Assembly (NCBI GenBank): GCA_001303225.1
Contig: LJNI01000020.1
Coordinates: 1 to 19,719 of the forward strand
Source: a candidate division TA06 bacterium DG_78
GTDB lineage: Bacteria > Hydrothermota > Tepidihabitantia > SM23-42
Length of the DNA stretch: 19,719 nucleotides
Direction of reading: 5' to 3'
Shown: piece after piece, positions 12,264 to 19,259 of the stretch
Numbering within the stretch: the stretch's first letter is position 1
Layout of the letters: each line of letters begins with the position of its first letter
Made by a program: the position numbers and the translations under genes
The notes under the pieces: generated by a model
Databases searched by the model: none
What the model saw: only the letters and a program-made list of their open reading frames with translations
Told to the model about the DNA's origin: nothing

Positions 12264-14120
12264 ATGAATGTTACATTTTTGCATTGGAGACCATCCACAT
12301 TACAGAGCGCTATCATTTTCTGTTTTTGTGTGATTCCTGCTTTATCAGTGGTTCATCCACTCTATGGAAAAGGCTCAGAACCCGAGGAAGTGCTCTCAAC
12401 GAGTGTTCAAGTCTCTGTGGATTGGGATATTGATCAGGGGAATACGATTAACAAGGGGCATATGACGTTCAATATCAACGGTTGTATGCAGCTGGACCGC
12501 ACCCATACCAAGGAGGTGAAAGGTAAATCTTCTTTTTATCCCTTTCCAATTTACAATCCCCAATCAATGGTAGTTCAGTATACCTATGCAGAGTCCCTTG
12601 TTGATAAGAGCAAGGGAACCTGTCCGCCTTTGGCAGCAGAGTACATTGGCAATGGGATATTTACCCTCAGTGGTGATCCGAATTCACAAGCCCGTGCTCA
12701 ACTGTATATTCGAAGGTTAGCTACGATGATTCCAGGGATTGAGCAGATGGAGTTACTGAAAGACATCCCAGGAATTCCTGACAGAAATAGTTTTTGTGAT
12801 TATTATGAGTTTTTTGCTGGTGGTTCTGGAGTAACGATCCCCGGAAGAATGAGAGGTTCAGACTGTCTGTATGAATCCACTGAGAAAGATCTCAATATAT
12901 GTAAACTTGCCATTCGGTTTCAGATTCCTGATGACGGTCGAATGAAAGGAGAGCGCGAATGGTCTACAAAGACGCAAACCGGAGCACCACCATTGAAAAT
13001 GACCCTCTCAGACCTTCCTGCATCAATGAACCAAGCGCCCTATGACCCAGAGAACATACCTGGGGATGTTACGTATCGTGTTACCTGGTCATTTGGAGAA
13101 ACAGATGTAGTGATTCTATGTATGCAGAGAAACGTGAACGGCAGTTGGGAAGATGTTGACGATAATGAGAGATTAAAAAACGTAGTTGTTGGTGAGAAGG
13201 TTGAACTCAGGGGAGTCGTATATCCAGAAGAGAAAAACCCGAAGAGAGGTGAATGGGTCATTGATGGTAATAGTAACACAAATTACATTAAAAAATTCAA
13301 AGTGGCTGAAGATCATACACAATCAGAAGTGATTCCCTTGCAGGGTGAAGATTTACGGCAATCGGAAATTGGGTTTTATTGGTTCAAAGGAAAGGAAGGT
13401 ACGGTTACCTATACGACAACCGTTGATGGTGAGGCATATTCTAAAGACGTTGCGTTCACAATTCGAAAACCAGAATATGCAGTAGCGTGGGACAGTAGAG
13501 ACGCTAATCATTTTGGAATAATAACAGGCGGTGATCCTGAGTTACGCGATCAGTGGCCTGATTCGAATAGAATCGAACCTGGGTATGGAGGAGAGTTAGG
13601 TGAAAGAGAGGTAGTTGAAGGATTAGAATACAATGGTATTCTCTTTTGTTGTGAGTCAGAATCTGATATACCGGGAAACACACAATGGGTACAGATAATT
13701 GAGAATTGCCAATTTATACGCTGGGATGAGAATGGCGTGACGTTCGTTACACCACCTATAGAAAAAAATTGTGAAACAGGGCTCGACATAGTCTATCCGT
13801 GTGCAGTAAACAATAGTTTTTATGACGCACCAGCTATACCAACGAGTATTTTTGCTGAAAACCTTACTTTATTCCGTGTTATCATGTCTTTTGATTTATA
13901 CCTGATGTTTAAGCCACACGGCGAGGAAAACGAATGGGTTCCTCTTAAGAAAATTGATTGGAAATGGGCTGGAGGTGTTGAGAAGGTAAATGATAAATGG
14001 GAGCCGAGAGGGATATTCTCTTTTGTACCGTACATGAAAGAGATTGCAATCGAGGGAGAAGAGCCTACTGATATAGATGCAACAGAATATCCTCTCTGGA
14101 AAAAAATAGTGGAAAAATAA
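12264..14120 (+). CDS. Large secreted protein of unknown family
   Basis: A 618-residue protein with an N-terminal signal peptide (hydrophobic SAIIFCFCVIPALSVV at about residues 14-30, ending near PLYGKG). The mature part is rich in beta-strand-like, Trp/Tyr-containing segments and short acidic loops. A stretch at about residues 370-425 (SEIGFYWFKGKEGTVTYTTTVDGEAYSKDVAFTI) looks like an Ig-like beta sandwich. Cysteines are scattered as in a disulphide-bonded exoprotein. No enzyme motif was recognised. GGGAGG precedes ATG 12264. It is the only long plus-strand gene of the repeat-rich region, with its own promoter, and may be a surface or envelope protein. Confidence 0.8.
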   Translation: MNVTFLHWRPSTLQSAIIFCFCVIPALSVVHPLYGKGSEPEEVLSTSVQVSVDWDIDQGNTINKGHMTFNINGCMQLDRTHTKEVKGKSSFYPFPIYNPQSMVVQYTYAESLVDKSKGTCPPLAAEYIGNGIFTLSGDPNSQARAQLYIRRLATMIPGIEQMELLKDIPGIPDRNSFCDYYEFFAGGSGVTIPGRMRGSDCLYESTEKDLNICKLAIRFQIPDDGRMKGEREWSTKTQTGAPPLKMTLSDLPASMNQAPYDPENIPGDVTYRVTWSFGETDVVILCMQRNVNGSWEDVDDNERLKNVVVGEKVELRGVVYPEEKNPKRGEWVIDGNSNTNYIKKFKVAEDHTQSEVIPLQGEDLRQSEIGFYWFKGKEGTVTYTTTVDGEAYSKDVAFTIRKPEYAVAWDSRDANHFGIITGGDPELRDQWPDSNRIEPGYGGELGEREVVEGLEYNGILFCCESESDIPGNTQWVQIIENCQFIRWDENGVTFVTPPIEKNCETGLDIVYPCAVNNSFYDAPAIPTSIFAENLTLFRVIMSFDLYLMFKPHGEENEWVPLKKIDWKWAGGVEKVNDKWEPRGIFSFVPYMKEIAIEGEEPTDIDATEYPLWKKIVEK

Positions 14121-14175
14121 GCGTGGAGGTTGATAGATAACTGAACAAAGATGCTTCCATCAGAACACATGAGCT

Positions 14176-14280
14176 CTACAAACTATGGCCCCTTCCCCTG
14201 ATCCTTACGAGGACCAACGGCAGGGCGGTTTTGTACCATACATTCCTATGTATTTAATTCAAGACCTGACCTCATAGCAC
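14176..14280. repeat. Partial B element followed by D
   Basis: CCTTACGAGGACCAACGGC then AGGGCGGTTTTGTACC (about 14202-14237) is a variant of the B terminus and of the centre of the copy at 15375-15500. After about 20 bases comes D, TTCAAGACCTGACCTCAT (14258-14275). Here B precedes D, the reverse of copies 1 and 2. Confidence 0.65.
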
Positions 14281-14284
14281 ACAC

Positions 14285-14313
14285 AAAAAGGGGAGTACAT
14301 TACTCCCCTTTTT
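14285..14313. terminator. Bidirectional intrinsic terminator
   Basis: AAAAAGGGGAGTA, loop CAT, TACTCCCCTTTTT: a perfect stem with A- and T-tracts, between the convergent 618-residue protein gene and khpA. Confidence 0.92.
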
Positions 14314-14393
14314 AATTGTTATGTGTTATTTACACACTATCCTCATCCACTCATGCAACATAAAACGGAAAAGCCAAAAAACCCAGTGCTTCG

Positions 14394-14633
14394 TTATTCG
14401 AGGATCTCAATCACCGTGCGTTTTCCCAGTTTCATCGCCGCAGCGGTAATGATTGTTCTAACAGCTTGTGCTGTTCTTCCTTCTTTACCGATCACTTTAC
14501 CCATATCACCTTCACCGACTCTAACCTCATATATAACGCTCCTATCGCCAGCAATTTCTGCTACTGTAACTTTGTCCTGATTGTCCACTAACGCTTTGAC
14601 AATATATGTAACAAGTTCTTTAAGTTCTGTCAT
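14394..14633 (-). CDS. khpA: KH-domain RNA-binding protein KhpA
   Basis: A 79-residue protein made of one KH domain. The RNA-gripping loop is GKEG at residues 49-52 in the stretch MGKVIGKEGRTAQAVRTI, preceded by the VIYEVRVGEGD strand, as in KhpA/YlqC. It acts as an RNA chaperone or regulator, often paired with KhpB, in cell-size and translation control. In many bacteria khpA lies between rpsP and rimM; none of these genes is present here. AAGGGGG precedes ATG 14633, and a 215-base leader with its own consensus promoter lies upstream. Confidence 0.94.
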   Translation of the reverse strand: MTELKELVTYIVKALVDNQDKVTVAEIAGDRSVIYEVRVGEGDMGKVIGKEGRTAQAVRTIITAAAMKLGKRTVIEILE

Positions 14634-14848
14634 GATTAGCCCCCTTTATTGCAATCATATTAGCCATACTATGAGAAGGTTATGCTCCTCTGGAACTTGA
14701 GTTCTCAACATGATCCAAGTCTAATACTGATATCACTTTTAGGACTGCAATAACCTACTTTTTCTACATAATCACTACACTTGCCTTTTTCGAATGTGAT
14801 GATACAAATGGATTTTTTTACCTCCTCCGGTTAATTTAGCATTAACCT
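14634..14848 (-). promoter_or_regulatory. Long structured leader of khpA
   Basis: About 215 bases between the predicted transcript start and ATG 14633. At the 5' end GGTTAAT and ATTAACC form a 7-bp stem (about 14830-14848), followed at once by a strong GGAGGAGG (14821-14828) with no ATG, GTG or TTG at a suitable distance. One frame then stays open for 34 or more codons with five cysteines (from about 14808 down to a TGA near 14706). Near the gene, GAGGAG and CTTCTC can pair just upstream of the khpA ribosome site. Confidence 0.5.
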
Positions 14849-14855
14849 ACTTATT

Positions 14856-14883
14856 ATTATATATACATGAAGGTGTATGTCAA
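14856..14883 (-). promoter_or_regulatory. khpA: Promoter of khpA
   Basis: Consensus TTGACA (14878-14883), 16 bases, TATAAT (14856-14861) on the minus strand. Confidence 0.85.
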
Positions 14884-14946
14884 CGGCAACACAATTTCTT
14901 CTACAACTGAATACACGAATTTTATTGCAGGTCATTGAAGATACAC

Positions 14947-14974
14947 TTGACTTTAGAACGAAGATGGATATATA
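14947..14974 (+). promoter_or_regulatory. Promoter of the lysine-rich small gene
   Basis: TTGACT (14947-14952), 16 bases, TATATA (14969-14974), about 37 bases ahead of ATG 15012. It is divergent from the khpA promoter, with 63 bases between the two -35 boxes. Confidence 0.55.
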
Positions 14975-15011
14975 TTTATCAGAATTGGTGGAAAATTGAA
15001 AGGGAAAAATT

Positions 15012-15119
15012 ATGCCAAAACAACCACGTGATAGAGAGAAAAAGAAAGCAAAAACTAAGAAAAAAAAGTTATCAAAGAAAGAACGGAAACAGAAGCAGAA
15101 AGAGAAGAAAGATTGGTGA
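15012..15119 (+). CDS. 35-residue lysine-rich basic small protein
   Basis: ATG 15012 opens a 35-codon frame, MPKQPRDREKKKAKTKKKK then LSKKERKQKQKEKKDW, with 16 Lys and 3 Arg against 5 acidic residues. A purine-rich AGGGAAAAATT lies before the start and a TTGACT-N16-TATATA promoter further up. A longer frame in the same stretch (14935-15141) has no ribosome site and odd composition, so it is rejected. The protein may bind nucleic acid or the ribosome; no family is recognised. The A-rich sequence makes a chance frame possible, but promoter, ribosome site and start agree. Confidence 0.5.
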   Translation: MPKQPRDREKKKAKTKKKKLSKKERKQKQKEKKDW

Positions 15120-15233
15120 TAAAAGAAAAATGGCGGTTTAACCCGTCATTGCTTCTCGATGAAATCAGTAAAAGGTTTTAGAGTGGATTGTGCCTCTTTT
15201 TCGCCTTCTCAGAGCCTTATATCAGCCGTTGCG

Positions 15234-15338
15234 AATTTTCCTCACATCTTCGATGTGATTGGAAAATTGAGCATGCAGTTTTCTCCATGAACAGACTGCA
15301 CCAAATTCTCCCACATCTCCGATGTGGTTGAGAATTTG
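15234..15338. repeat. Stem-loop pair, TT-bulge family (copies 1 and 2)
   Basis: Copy 1: outer arms AATTTTCC/GGAAAATT, inner arms TCACATC/GATGTGA, loop TTC, and a TT bulge before the last arm. Copy 2 (15302-15338): CAAATTCTC/GAGAATTTG, CCACATC/GATGTGG, loop TCC, TT bulge. The arm differences are compensatory, so pairing is conserved. Confidence 0.85.
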
Positions 15339-15374
15339 AGTGTCCCGATCTTTTTGTCGGGGTAATCATATTCT

Positions 15375-15500
15375 TTCATCGCCGTAATCAATCACGCAGT
15401 GAAATTATGACCCTCACCAGCACTTACCCCTATCGTTACGAGGACCTACGGCAGGACCTTCGGCAGCATCTATGAGATCTACGACAGGTCGGTTTTAGTT
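15375..15500. repeat. Repeat B copy 3, with an internal insertion
   Basis: GTAATCAATCACGCAGTGAA (15384-15403) and CTACGACAGGTCGGTTTT (15479-15496) match copy 2 exactly, but about 75 bases separate them instead of one or two. The inserted part contains CGTTACGAGGACCTACGGC, related to the partial copy near 14205. Confidence 0.8.
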
Positions 15501-15605
15501 CCAAAGTGCCTTAACAAATTTAGTTATGATTAGAATCTATTAATAGGTGACCCCACACGCCCAACTGTCTCATGTTCTGCTTCTCTTTTTTCGATTCCAC
15601 CACCT

Positions 15606-16781
15606 CTATTTTTTGAAGTACGCCTCCATTCTATCAAATGCTTTATTGATCATATCGTGAGGAACACAAAATGACAATCTCAAATGTCCTTCACCAGTAG
15701 GGCCAAAGGCAACACCAGGAGTTGTTGATACTTTTGCATCTTTCAAAAGCTTTATACAAAACGTCGCTGAGTTCCTGCCTTCAGGAATCAAAATTTTGGG
15801 AAACATGAGATAAGATCCTTGTGGTTTCTGATGTTCAAAAATTTCATTGAGTCTGGCTAAACGTTCGCACATCACATTTCGAGTAGATAAATAGTGTTCC
15901 CGGAATTTTACCACACACTCCTGCGGACCTGTTAGCGCGGCAAGTGCAGCATATTGCGAAACTACGGGTGCACAGATCGCAAAGGGAATATGTGATTTTT
16001 CAATTTGAGGAATTAAGCTCTTTTCTGCGTGCACGTAGCCAATTCTCCAACCAGTCATAGCATAGGTTTTTGTGAAAGTAAAGCAACTTATCGTATTTTT
16101 TTTCATCTCTGGAATTGAAGCGATGCTGAAGTGTTTATTTTCATCATATACAAAATACTCATATGCTTCATCAGTAATTACCATGATATTATGTTTTAGG
16201 GCAATGTCAGCCAGTTGGCGGAGTTGTGTTGCATTAAAAACCGTGCCTGATGGATTCGATGGAGAACAATACAAAATCGCTTTTGTTTTTGGCGTTATTG
16301 CATTTCTCACACCCTCAACATCCAGAGAAAATCCTTCTTCCTCAATGGTCGGGACAAAAATTGGTGTGCCAGAAGCAATGAGCACTTGCCGAATATGAGT
16401 GGAATATGTTGGCGATGGTAAAATCACTTCGTCTCCGGGGTCGATAGCGCTCATGAGAGCAGCAGCCAGACCTTCAATAGCACCGACCGTGATTATGATC
16501 TCGGATGCTTCAGCAGGTATGTTATTATCTCTTCTAAGCTTCTTCGCAATTTCTTCTCTTAGTTCTGGTAATCCACTCGTCGCTGAATATCCGCCAACAA
16601 GCCCTTTTTTGATTGCAGTAATTGCAGCGTTTCCAATATGTTTCGGAGTACCAGACGTAGGTTTTGCCCACGATAAAAACGCAACGTCCTCAATGTCTTT
16701 GGATAATCTGGTCATTTCATGGATCGCAGATTTTTGTATTTGCCGAACCCTATTGGATGCTCGCCAATCATCATTATTCAT
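15606..16781 (-). CDS. Class I/II pyridoxal-phosphate aminotransferase
   Basis: A 391-residue fold-type I aminotransferase. Counting from ATG 16781: GGYSATSGLPELR near 63-75, NPSG at 176-179, DEAYE at 204-208 (the Asp that holds the pyridine nitrogen), TFTKTYAMTGWRIGY with the PLP-binding Lys at 238 and phosphate-binding Arg at 246, and the substrate carboxylate-binding Arg near 368 in HLRLSF. It resembles aspartate/alanine-type or MalY/PatA-like enzymes; the amino donor cannot be fixed. AAGGAGAAGAAT before ATG 16781 rules out the longer frame from 16826. It follows the CGGC gene by 41 bases and is probably co-transcribed. Confidence 0.93.
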   Translation of the reverse strand: MNNDDWRASNRVRQIQKSAIHEMTRLSKDIEDVAFLSWAKPTSGTPKHIGNAAITAIKKGLVGGYSATSGLPELREEIAKKLRRDNNIPAEASEIIITVGAIEGLAAALMSAIDPGDEVILPSPTYSTHIRQVLIASGTPIFVPTIEEEGFSLDVEGVRNAITPKTKAILYCSPSNPSGTVFNATQLRQLADIALKHNIMVITDEAYEYFVYDENKHFSIASIPEMKKNTISCFTFTKTYAMTGWRIGYVHAEKSLIPQIEKSHIPFAICAPVVSQYAALAALTGPQECVVKFREHYLSTRNVMCERLARLNEIFEHQKPQGSYLMFPKILIPEGRNSATFCIKLLKDAKVSTTPGVAFGPTGEGHLRLSFCVPHDMINKAFDRMEAYFKK

Positions 16782-16822
16782 ATATTCTTCTCCTTTCCAC
16801 AAATTTTCTACCTCTTCAATTC

Positions 16823-17266
16823 TCAATCATAGGTATGGCGCGTCTTTTTATCAGCTATTGTGGGTTGAATGAGTTCTTTCCACTCTGGAGTATTCCATGT
16901 TTTGAGTTTAGAGTGCAACATATAGTACTTTTGAGGGATTGGATGCGTTCCCACCACGACATCCATATTATATTTCTGTTTGATAAAATCGCGAAAAAAA
17001 GAAATGTACGGGCATGGTGGGTAACCAACAACCATTCCAGTTGCAAAATGAATAACTGTTGCTCCATTCTTCTTCATTTCCTCAGGTGCGTATTCTATAT
17101 TGCCTCCAGGGCAACCATTGCACGTTGTATATCCTACAATCTCTAAATCCTGCTTTTTATAAATGCTAAATGCTCCCTCTCTTTTTCGAAAGGCTCTAAA
17201 GCATTTACCACCAGCACACGTGTTATACCGCTGGCAGATTATAATACCAATTTTTATGTTGTCCAT
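16823..17266 (-). CDS. CGGC-domain protein
   Basis: A 147-residue protein of the CGGC family, a putative metal-binding domain. Seen: IGIIICQRYNTCAGGKCFRAF (Cys 11, 17, 22), where C-A-G-G-K-C stands for the family's name motif, then GYTTCNGCPGG (Cys 49, 52) and GYPPCPYISFF (Cys 85), and a GTHPIPQKYY segment that is also typical. The family often sits with redox or anaerobic metabolism genes; its reaction is unknown. GGAGG lies seven bases before ATG 17266. It heads an operon with the aminotransferase, so a role in amino acid or sulfur metabolism is possible but unproven. Confidence 0.88.
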   Translation of the reverse strand: MDNIKIGIIICQRYNTCAGGKCFRAFRKREGAFSIYKKQDLEIVGYTTCNGCPGGNIEYAPEEMKKNGATVIHFATGMVVGYPPCPYISFFRDFIKQKYNMDVVVGTHPIPQKYYMLHSKLKTWNTPEWKELIQPTIADKKTRHTYD

Positions 17267-17306
17267 TTATTTACCTCCACAAATTTTGCTTGCTAATTTT
17301 ACCTGC

Positions 17307-17410
17307 CAATTTTTCTCCCATAGATTGAAAAATTGAGCATCTCCCAAATTAGCTCACATTCTAATATGCTTGCTAATTTGAGGATCCTGTTATTTTATTG
17401 AAATAACAGG
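17307..17410. repeat. Stem-loops of the TT-bulge family (copies 3 and 4) plus a perfect hairpin
   Basis: Copy 3: CAATTTTTC (17307-17315)/GAAAAATTG (17327-17335), with TT just before the last arm. Copy 4: CAAATTAGC (17345-17353)/GCTAATTTG (17372-17380), again with TT before the last arm. A third stem CCTGTTATTT/AAATAACAGG follows (about 17386-17410). They sit in the leader between promoter repeat A and the CGGC gene. Confidence 0.8.
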
Positions 17411-17459
17411 GCTACATATTTCAAGAATCAGGGCTACCTTTATTTAATCAATGTAATAC

Positions 17460-17487
17460 ATTCTACTCCAAATCACGGAAATTTCAA
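17460..17487 (-). promoter_or_regulatory. Repeat A copy 3: promoter TTGAAA-N16-TAGAAT
   Basis: -35 TTGAAA (17482-17487), -10 TAGAAT (17460-17465) on the minus strand with the GTGATTTGGA core. It points at the CGGC/aminotransferase operon, about 195 bases away, across the hairpin cluster. Confidence 0.6.
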
Positions 17488-17510
17488 GTTTGTATTATTT
17501 ATAATTTTGT

Positions 17511-18158
17511 TCAGTAAATAAAAGGAATTAATTTCTTTGTGCATCTGGCATATGCCTGAAATTCTGTGCTGTATTTATTTTCGAGATACTCATCAAGGGA
17601 TGGGATGAGAACAAAAATAAAATTTAACATCATCATAAAAGGAATGAGAAGCAATACAAGATGATGCGTGACTAATGCAAATCCAGTAAACAGGATAACA
17701 TCGCCAAAATAATTTATGTGCATAGAAAATCGGAATAACCCTTTCGTATAAAGATGACCACAGTTTTGTGATGTTTTCTTCCACCTATGTCTCTGGTATT
17801 CAGAAAATGTGTTAAGGTATGAGCCGAAAAGATACAACACAATCGCAATGATATCCACTCCGTTAAGAGGACTGGGTTGTCGTGCTCCATAATAGAGTAA
17901 TACAATGATAATTATGGACATCACCGTCGAAATGAGAGTCGCTTCCTGCCAGGACATTCTCCGTTTCAGAAAAATGAATAGGGTAGCAGACAACCTCAGG
18001 AGGTAGATGATAGCAAAAGATAACAAGAGAATACGACGTACCAAATTACCATTTACACTGTAAATCATTAACCATCCATACGCATTTGCAAAAGAGAGTG
18101 CGGTCATTATGAGAATCTTTGGTCCGAGTGATTGCTTGTGTTCACTTGTAAACATCAT
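17511..18158 (-). CDS. DUF1295/steroid-5-alpha-reductase-like membrane protein
   Basis: A polytopic protein of about 215 residues with six or so membrane helices. The C-terminal part, GLFRFSMHINYFGDVILFTGFAL followed by SLDEYLENKYSTEFQAYARCTKKLIPFI, matches the DUF1295/ICMT-like pattern R-x-x-R-H-P-N-Y-F-G-E and E...Y..Y.....P, but the usual R-H-P is M-H-I and the final E is D. Related enzymes methylate or reduce lipids, so activity may be changed or lost. Start at ATG 18158 (or 18155) is preferred to the TTG at 18167; no good ribosome site is visible. It lies 20 bases after a small membrane-protein frame. Confidence 0.72.
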   Translation of the reverse strand: MMFTSEHKQSLGPKILIMTALSFANAYGWLMIYSVNGNLVRRILLLSFAIIYLLRLSATLFIFLKRRMSWQEATLISTVMSIIIIVLLYYGARQPSPLNGVDIIAIVLYLFGSYLNTFSEYQRHRWKKTSQNCGHLYTKGLFRFSMHINYFGDVILFTGFALVTHHLVLLLIPFMMMLNFIFVLIPSLDEYLENKYSTEFQAYARCTKKLIPFIY

Positions 18159-18178
18159 AGGAACCAATTTCCAAACTA

Positions 18179-18358
18179 TTATTTTCGCAGACTAAAAATC
18201 AATATTAAAAAACCAAGACTAATTGCGAGTCCAATAATACTAAATATCCGTTGTCGCTTTTTCTTCATAGAAGGAAGAAATGCTCGTACGAGTATATATA
18301 AGGTATTAAGCATTGCCAGTGAAAAAATAATAAGAAAAAATCTCGTTGATTTATCCAA
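18179..18358 (-). CDS. Possible 59-residue two-helix membrane protein
   Basis: From TTG 18358 a frame encodes two hydrophobic helices, about residues 7-27 (FFLIIFSLAMLNTLYILVRA) and 39-57 (FSIIGLAISLGFLILIFSL), joined by the basic link MKKKRQR. It ends 20 bases before the next gene on the same strand. The TTG sits at the predicted transcript start from repeat A copy 4, with no ribosome site; ATG 18313 would leave one and a half helices. It looks like a real small membrane protein, but the start is unsure. Confidence 0.45.
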   Translation of the reverse strand: MDKSTRFFLIIFSLAMLNTLYILVRAFLPSMKKKRQRIFSIIGLAISLGFLILIFSLRK

Positions 18359-18366
18359 TATAATAA

Positions 18367-18394
18367 ATTTTATTCCAAATCACTAGCAATTCAA
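18367..18394 (-). promoter_or_regulatory. Repeat A copy 4: promoter TTGAAT-N16-TAAAAT, joined to D
   Basis: -35 TTGAAT (18389-18394), -10 TAAAAT (18367-18372) on the minus strand with the GTGATTTGGA core. Motif D (CAAGACCTGACCC, 18392-18404) overlaps the -35 end, as at the degenerate copy near 10940. Confidence 0.6.
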
Positions 18395-18444
18395 GACCTG
18401 ACCCAACATGCCCCCATTCAATTATATAAATGGTTAAAAATCTG

Positions 18445-19098
18445 TCAAAATTTCTTTAGCTTTTTCTTCGCAATGTAATCGATATATACCCGTGTTATTT
18501 TCCTACCATCATATAGTTTTTCGATCAGCCTTTTCTCCTTGCGAAGGATTTCAAAATTTCTGAAATATATATCTGCTTCATTGTCTTTGTAGTGTGAAAA
18601 CCGTTTGCTCCTCAGGAGAAGAGTAAACTCAGTTCTACGAAAGGGCCGTCTATCAGGATCATCCACAGATAGAAAATTCACATAGCACAGTCCATGTGGC
18701 TTTAACACTCTATGTATTTCACTCATGGCAACTGTAATATCCGCTTTAGTCATAAACATGATGGCATTATAAGAATAGACAAAACTGAACAATTCATTTT
18801 TAAAAGGAATCCTGCGCATATCTCCTCGAATAATGTTTAATGGTATATCATTCTTTTTACAGAACCTATGCGCATGAGCTAGTGCCATCTTCTCAATTTC
18901 AATGCCATAGGTTTTATACCCATATTGGTAGAATAGAAACAGTGGGGGATGGCGGTCAGCGGATGAACCTGCGCCACAATCCAAAATTGTTTTTTTAAGT
19001 CGAGTGGTATTACATTGCCTCAAAAATTCATAAAGAGGTGTTGCCCAAATAATATCCGGTGCAGAGAATTTCCTTTTTTTAGCCCCTTTTTGTTTCAT
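18445..19098 (-). CDS. SAM-dependent class I methyltransferase
   Basis: A 217-residue Rossmann methyltransferase. Motif I is ILDCGAGSS (about residues 38-46), then YGIEIEKMALAHAHRF (the acidic residue after strand 2), IIRGDMRRIPF (strand 3 and motif II) and FSFVYSYNAIMFM (motif post-II, strand 4), followed by MSEIHRVLKPHGLCYVNFLS, the typical strand-5 region of UbiE/Methyltransf_11 enzymes. The substrate is unknown. ATG 19098 lacks a strong ribosome site; a 9-codon frame (MDKQVFFDY) behind a GAGGG site ends in TAA directly before this ATG and may couple translation. Confidence 0.88.
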   Translation of the reverse strand: MKQKGAKKRKFSAPDIIWATPLYEFLRQCNTTRLKKTILDCGAGSSADRHPPLFLFYQYGYKTYGIEIEKMALAHAHRFCKKNDIPLNIIRGDMRRIPFKNELFSFVYSYNAIMFMTKADITVAMSEIHRVLKPHGLCYVNFLSVDDPDRRPFRRTEFTLLLRSKRFSHYKDNEADIYFRNFEILRKEKRLIEKLYDGRKITRVYIDYIAKKKLKKF

Positions 19099-19134
19099 TT
19101 AATAATCAAAAAATACTTGCTTGTCCATTGCCTG

Positions 19135-19164
19135 CCCTCGTGAAATTTAAATATTTCATCAGGG
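19135..19164. repeat. Small imperfect hairpin
   Basis: CCCT..TGAAAT / ATTTCA..AGGG with a two-base internal loop and TTAAAT as loop, in the leader of the methyltransferase gene. Confidence 0.5.
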
Positions 19165-19197
19165 TCGAGATGCTTTGACTCCACAGACGCAGCATCA

Positions 19198-19259
19198 TCA
19201 TTGTAATCGTTTTATCTATCACTGTAATCAATCACGTCAGTGAGGCAGGTCGGTTTTAG
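19198..19259. repeat. Repeat B copy 4
   Basis: GTAATCGTTTTATCTATC, GTAATCAATCACG and GGCAGGTCGGTTTTAG (19244-19259). It overlaps the last codons of the next gene. Confidence 0.8.

Larger units (their letters stand above)
15120..15605. other. Repeat-filled intergenic region
   Basis: No gene seen. It contains two stem-loops of the TT-bulge family (15234-15268 and 15302-15338), a small CCCGA/TCGGG hairpin with a T-rich loop (about 15344-15361), B copy 3 (15375-15500) and a D-like GGTGACCCC at 15546-15554 before the aminotransferase stop. Confidence 0.7.

Noticed and set aside
14935..15141. A 68-codon plus-strand frame across the lysine-rich region
   Set aside because: It starts inside the promoter region with no ribosome site and has random-looking composition; the 35-codon frame in another phase has start, ribosome site and promoter in register.
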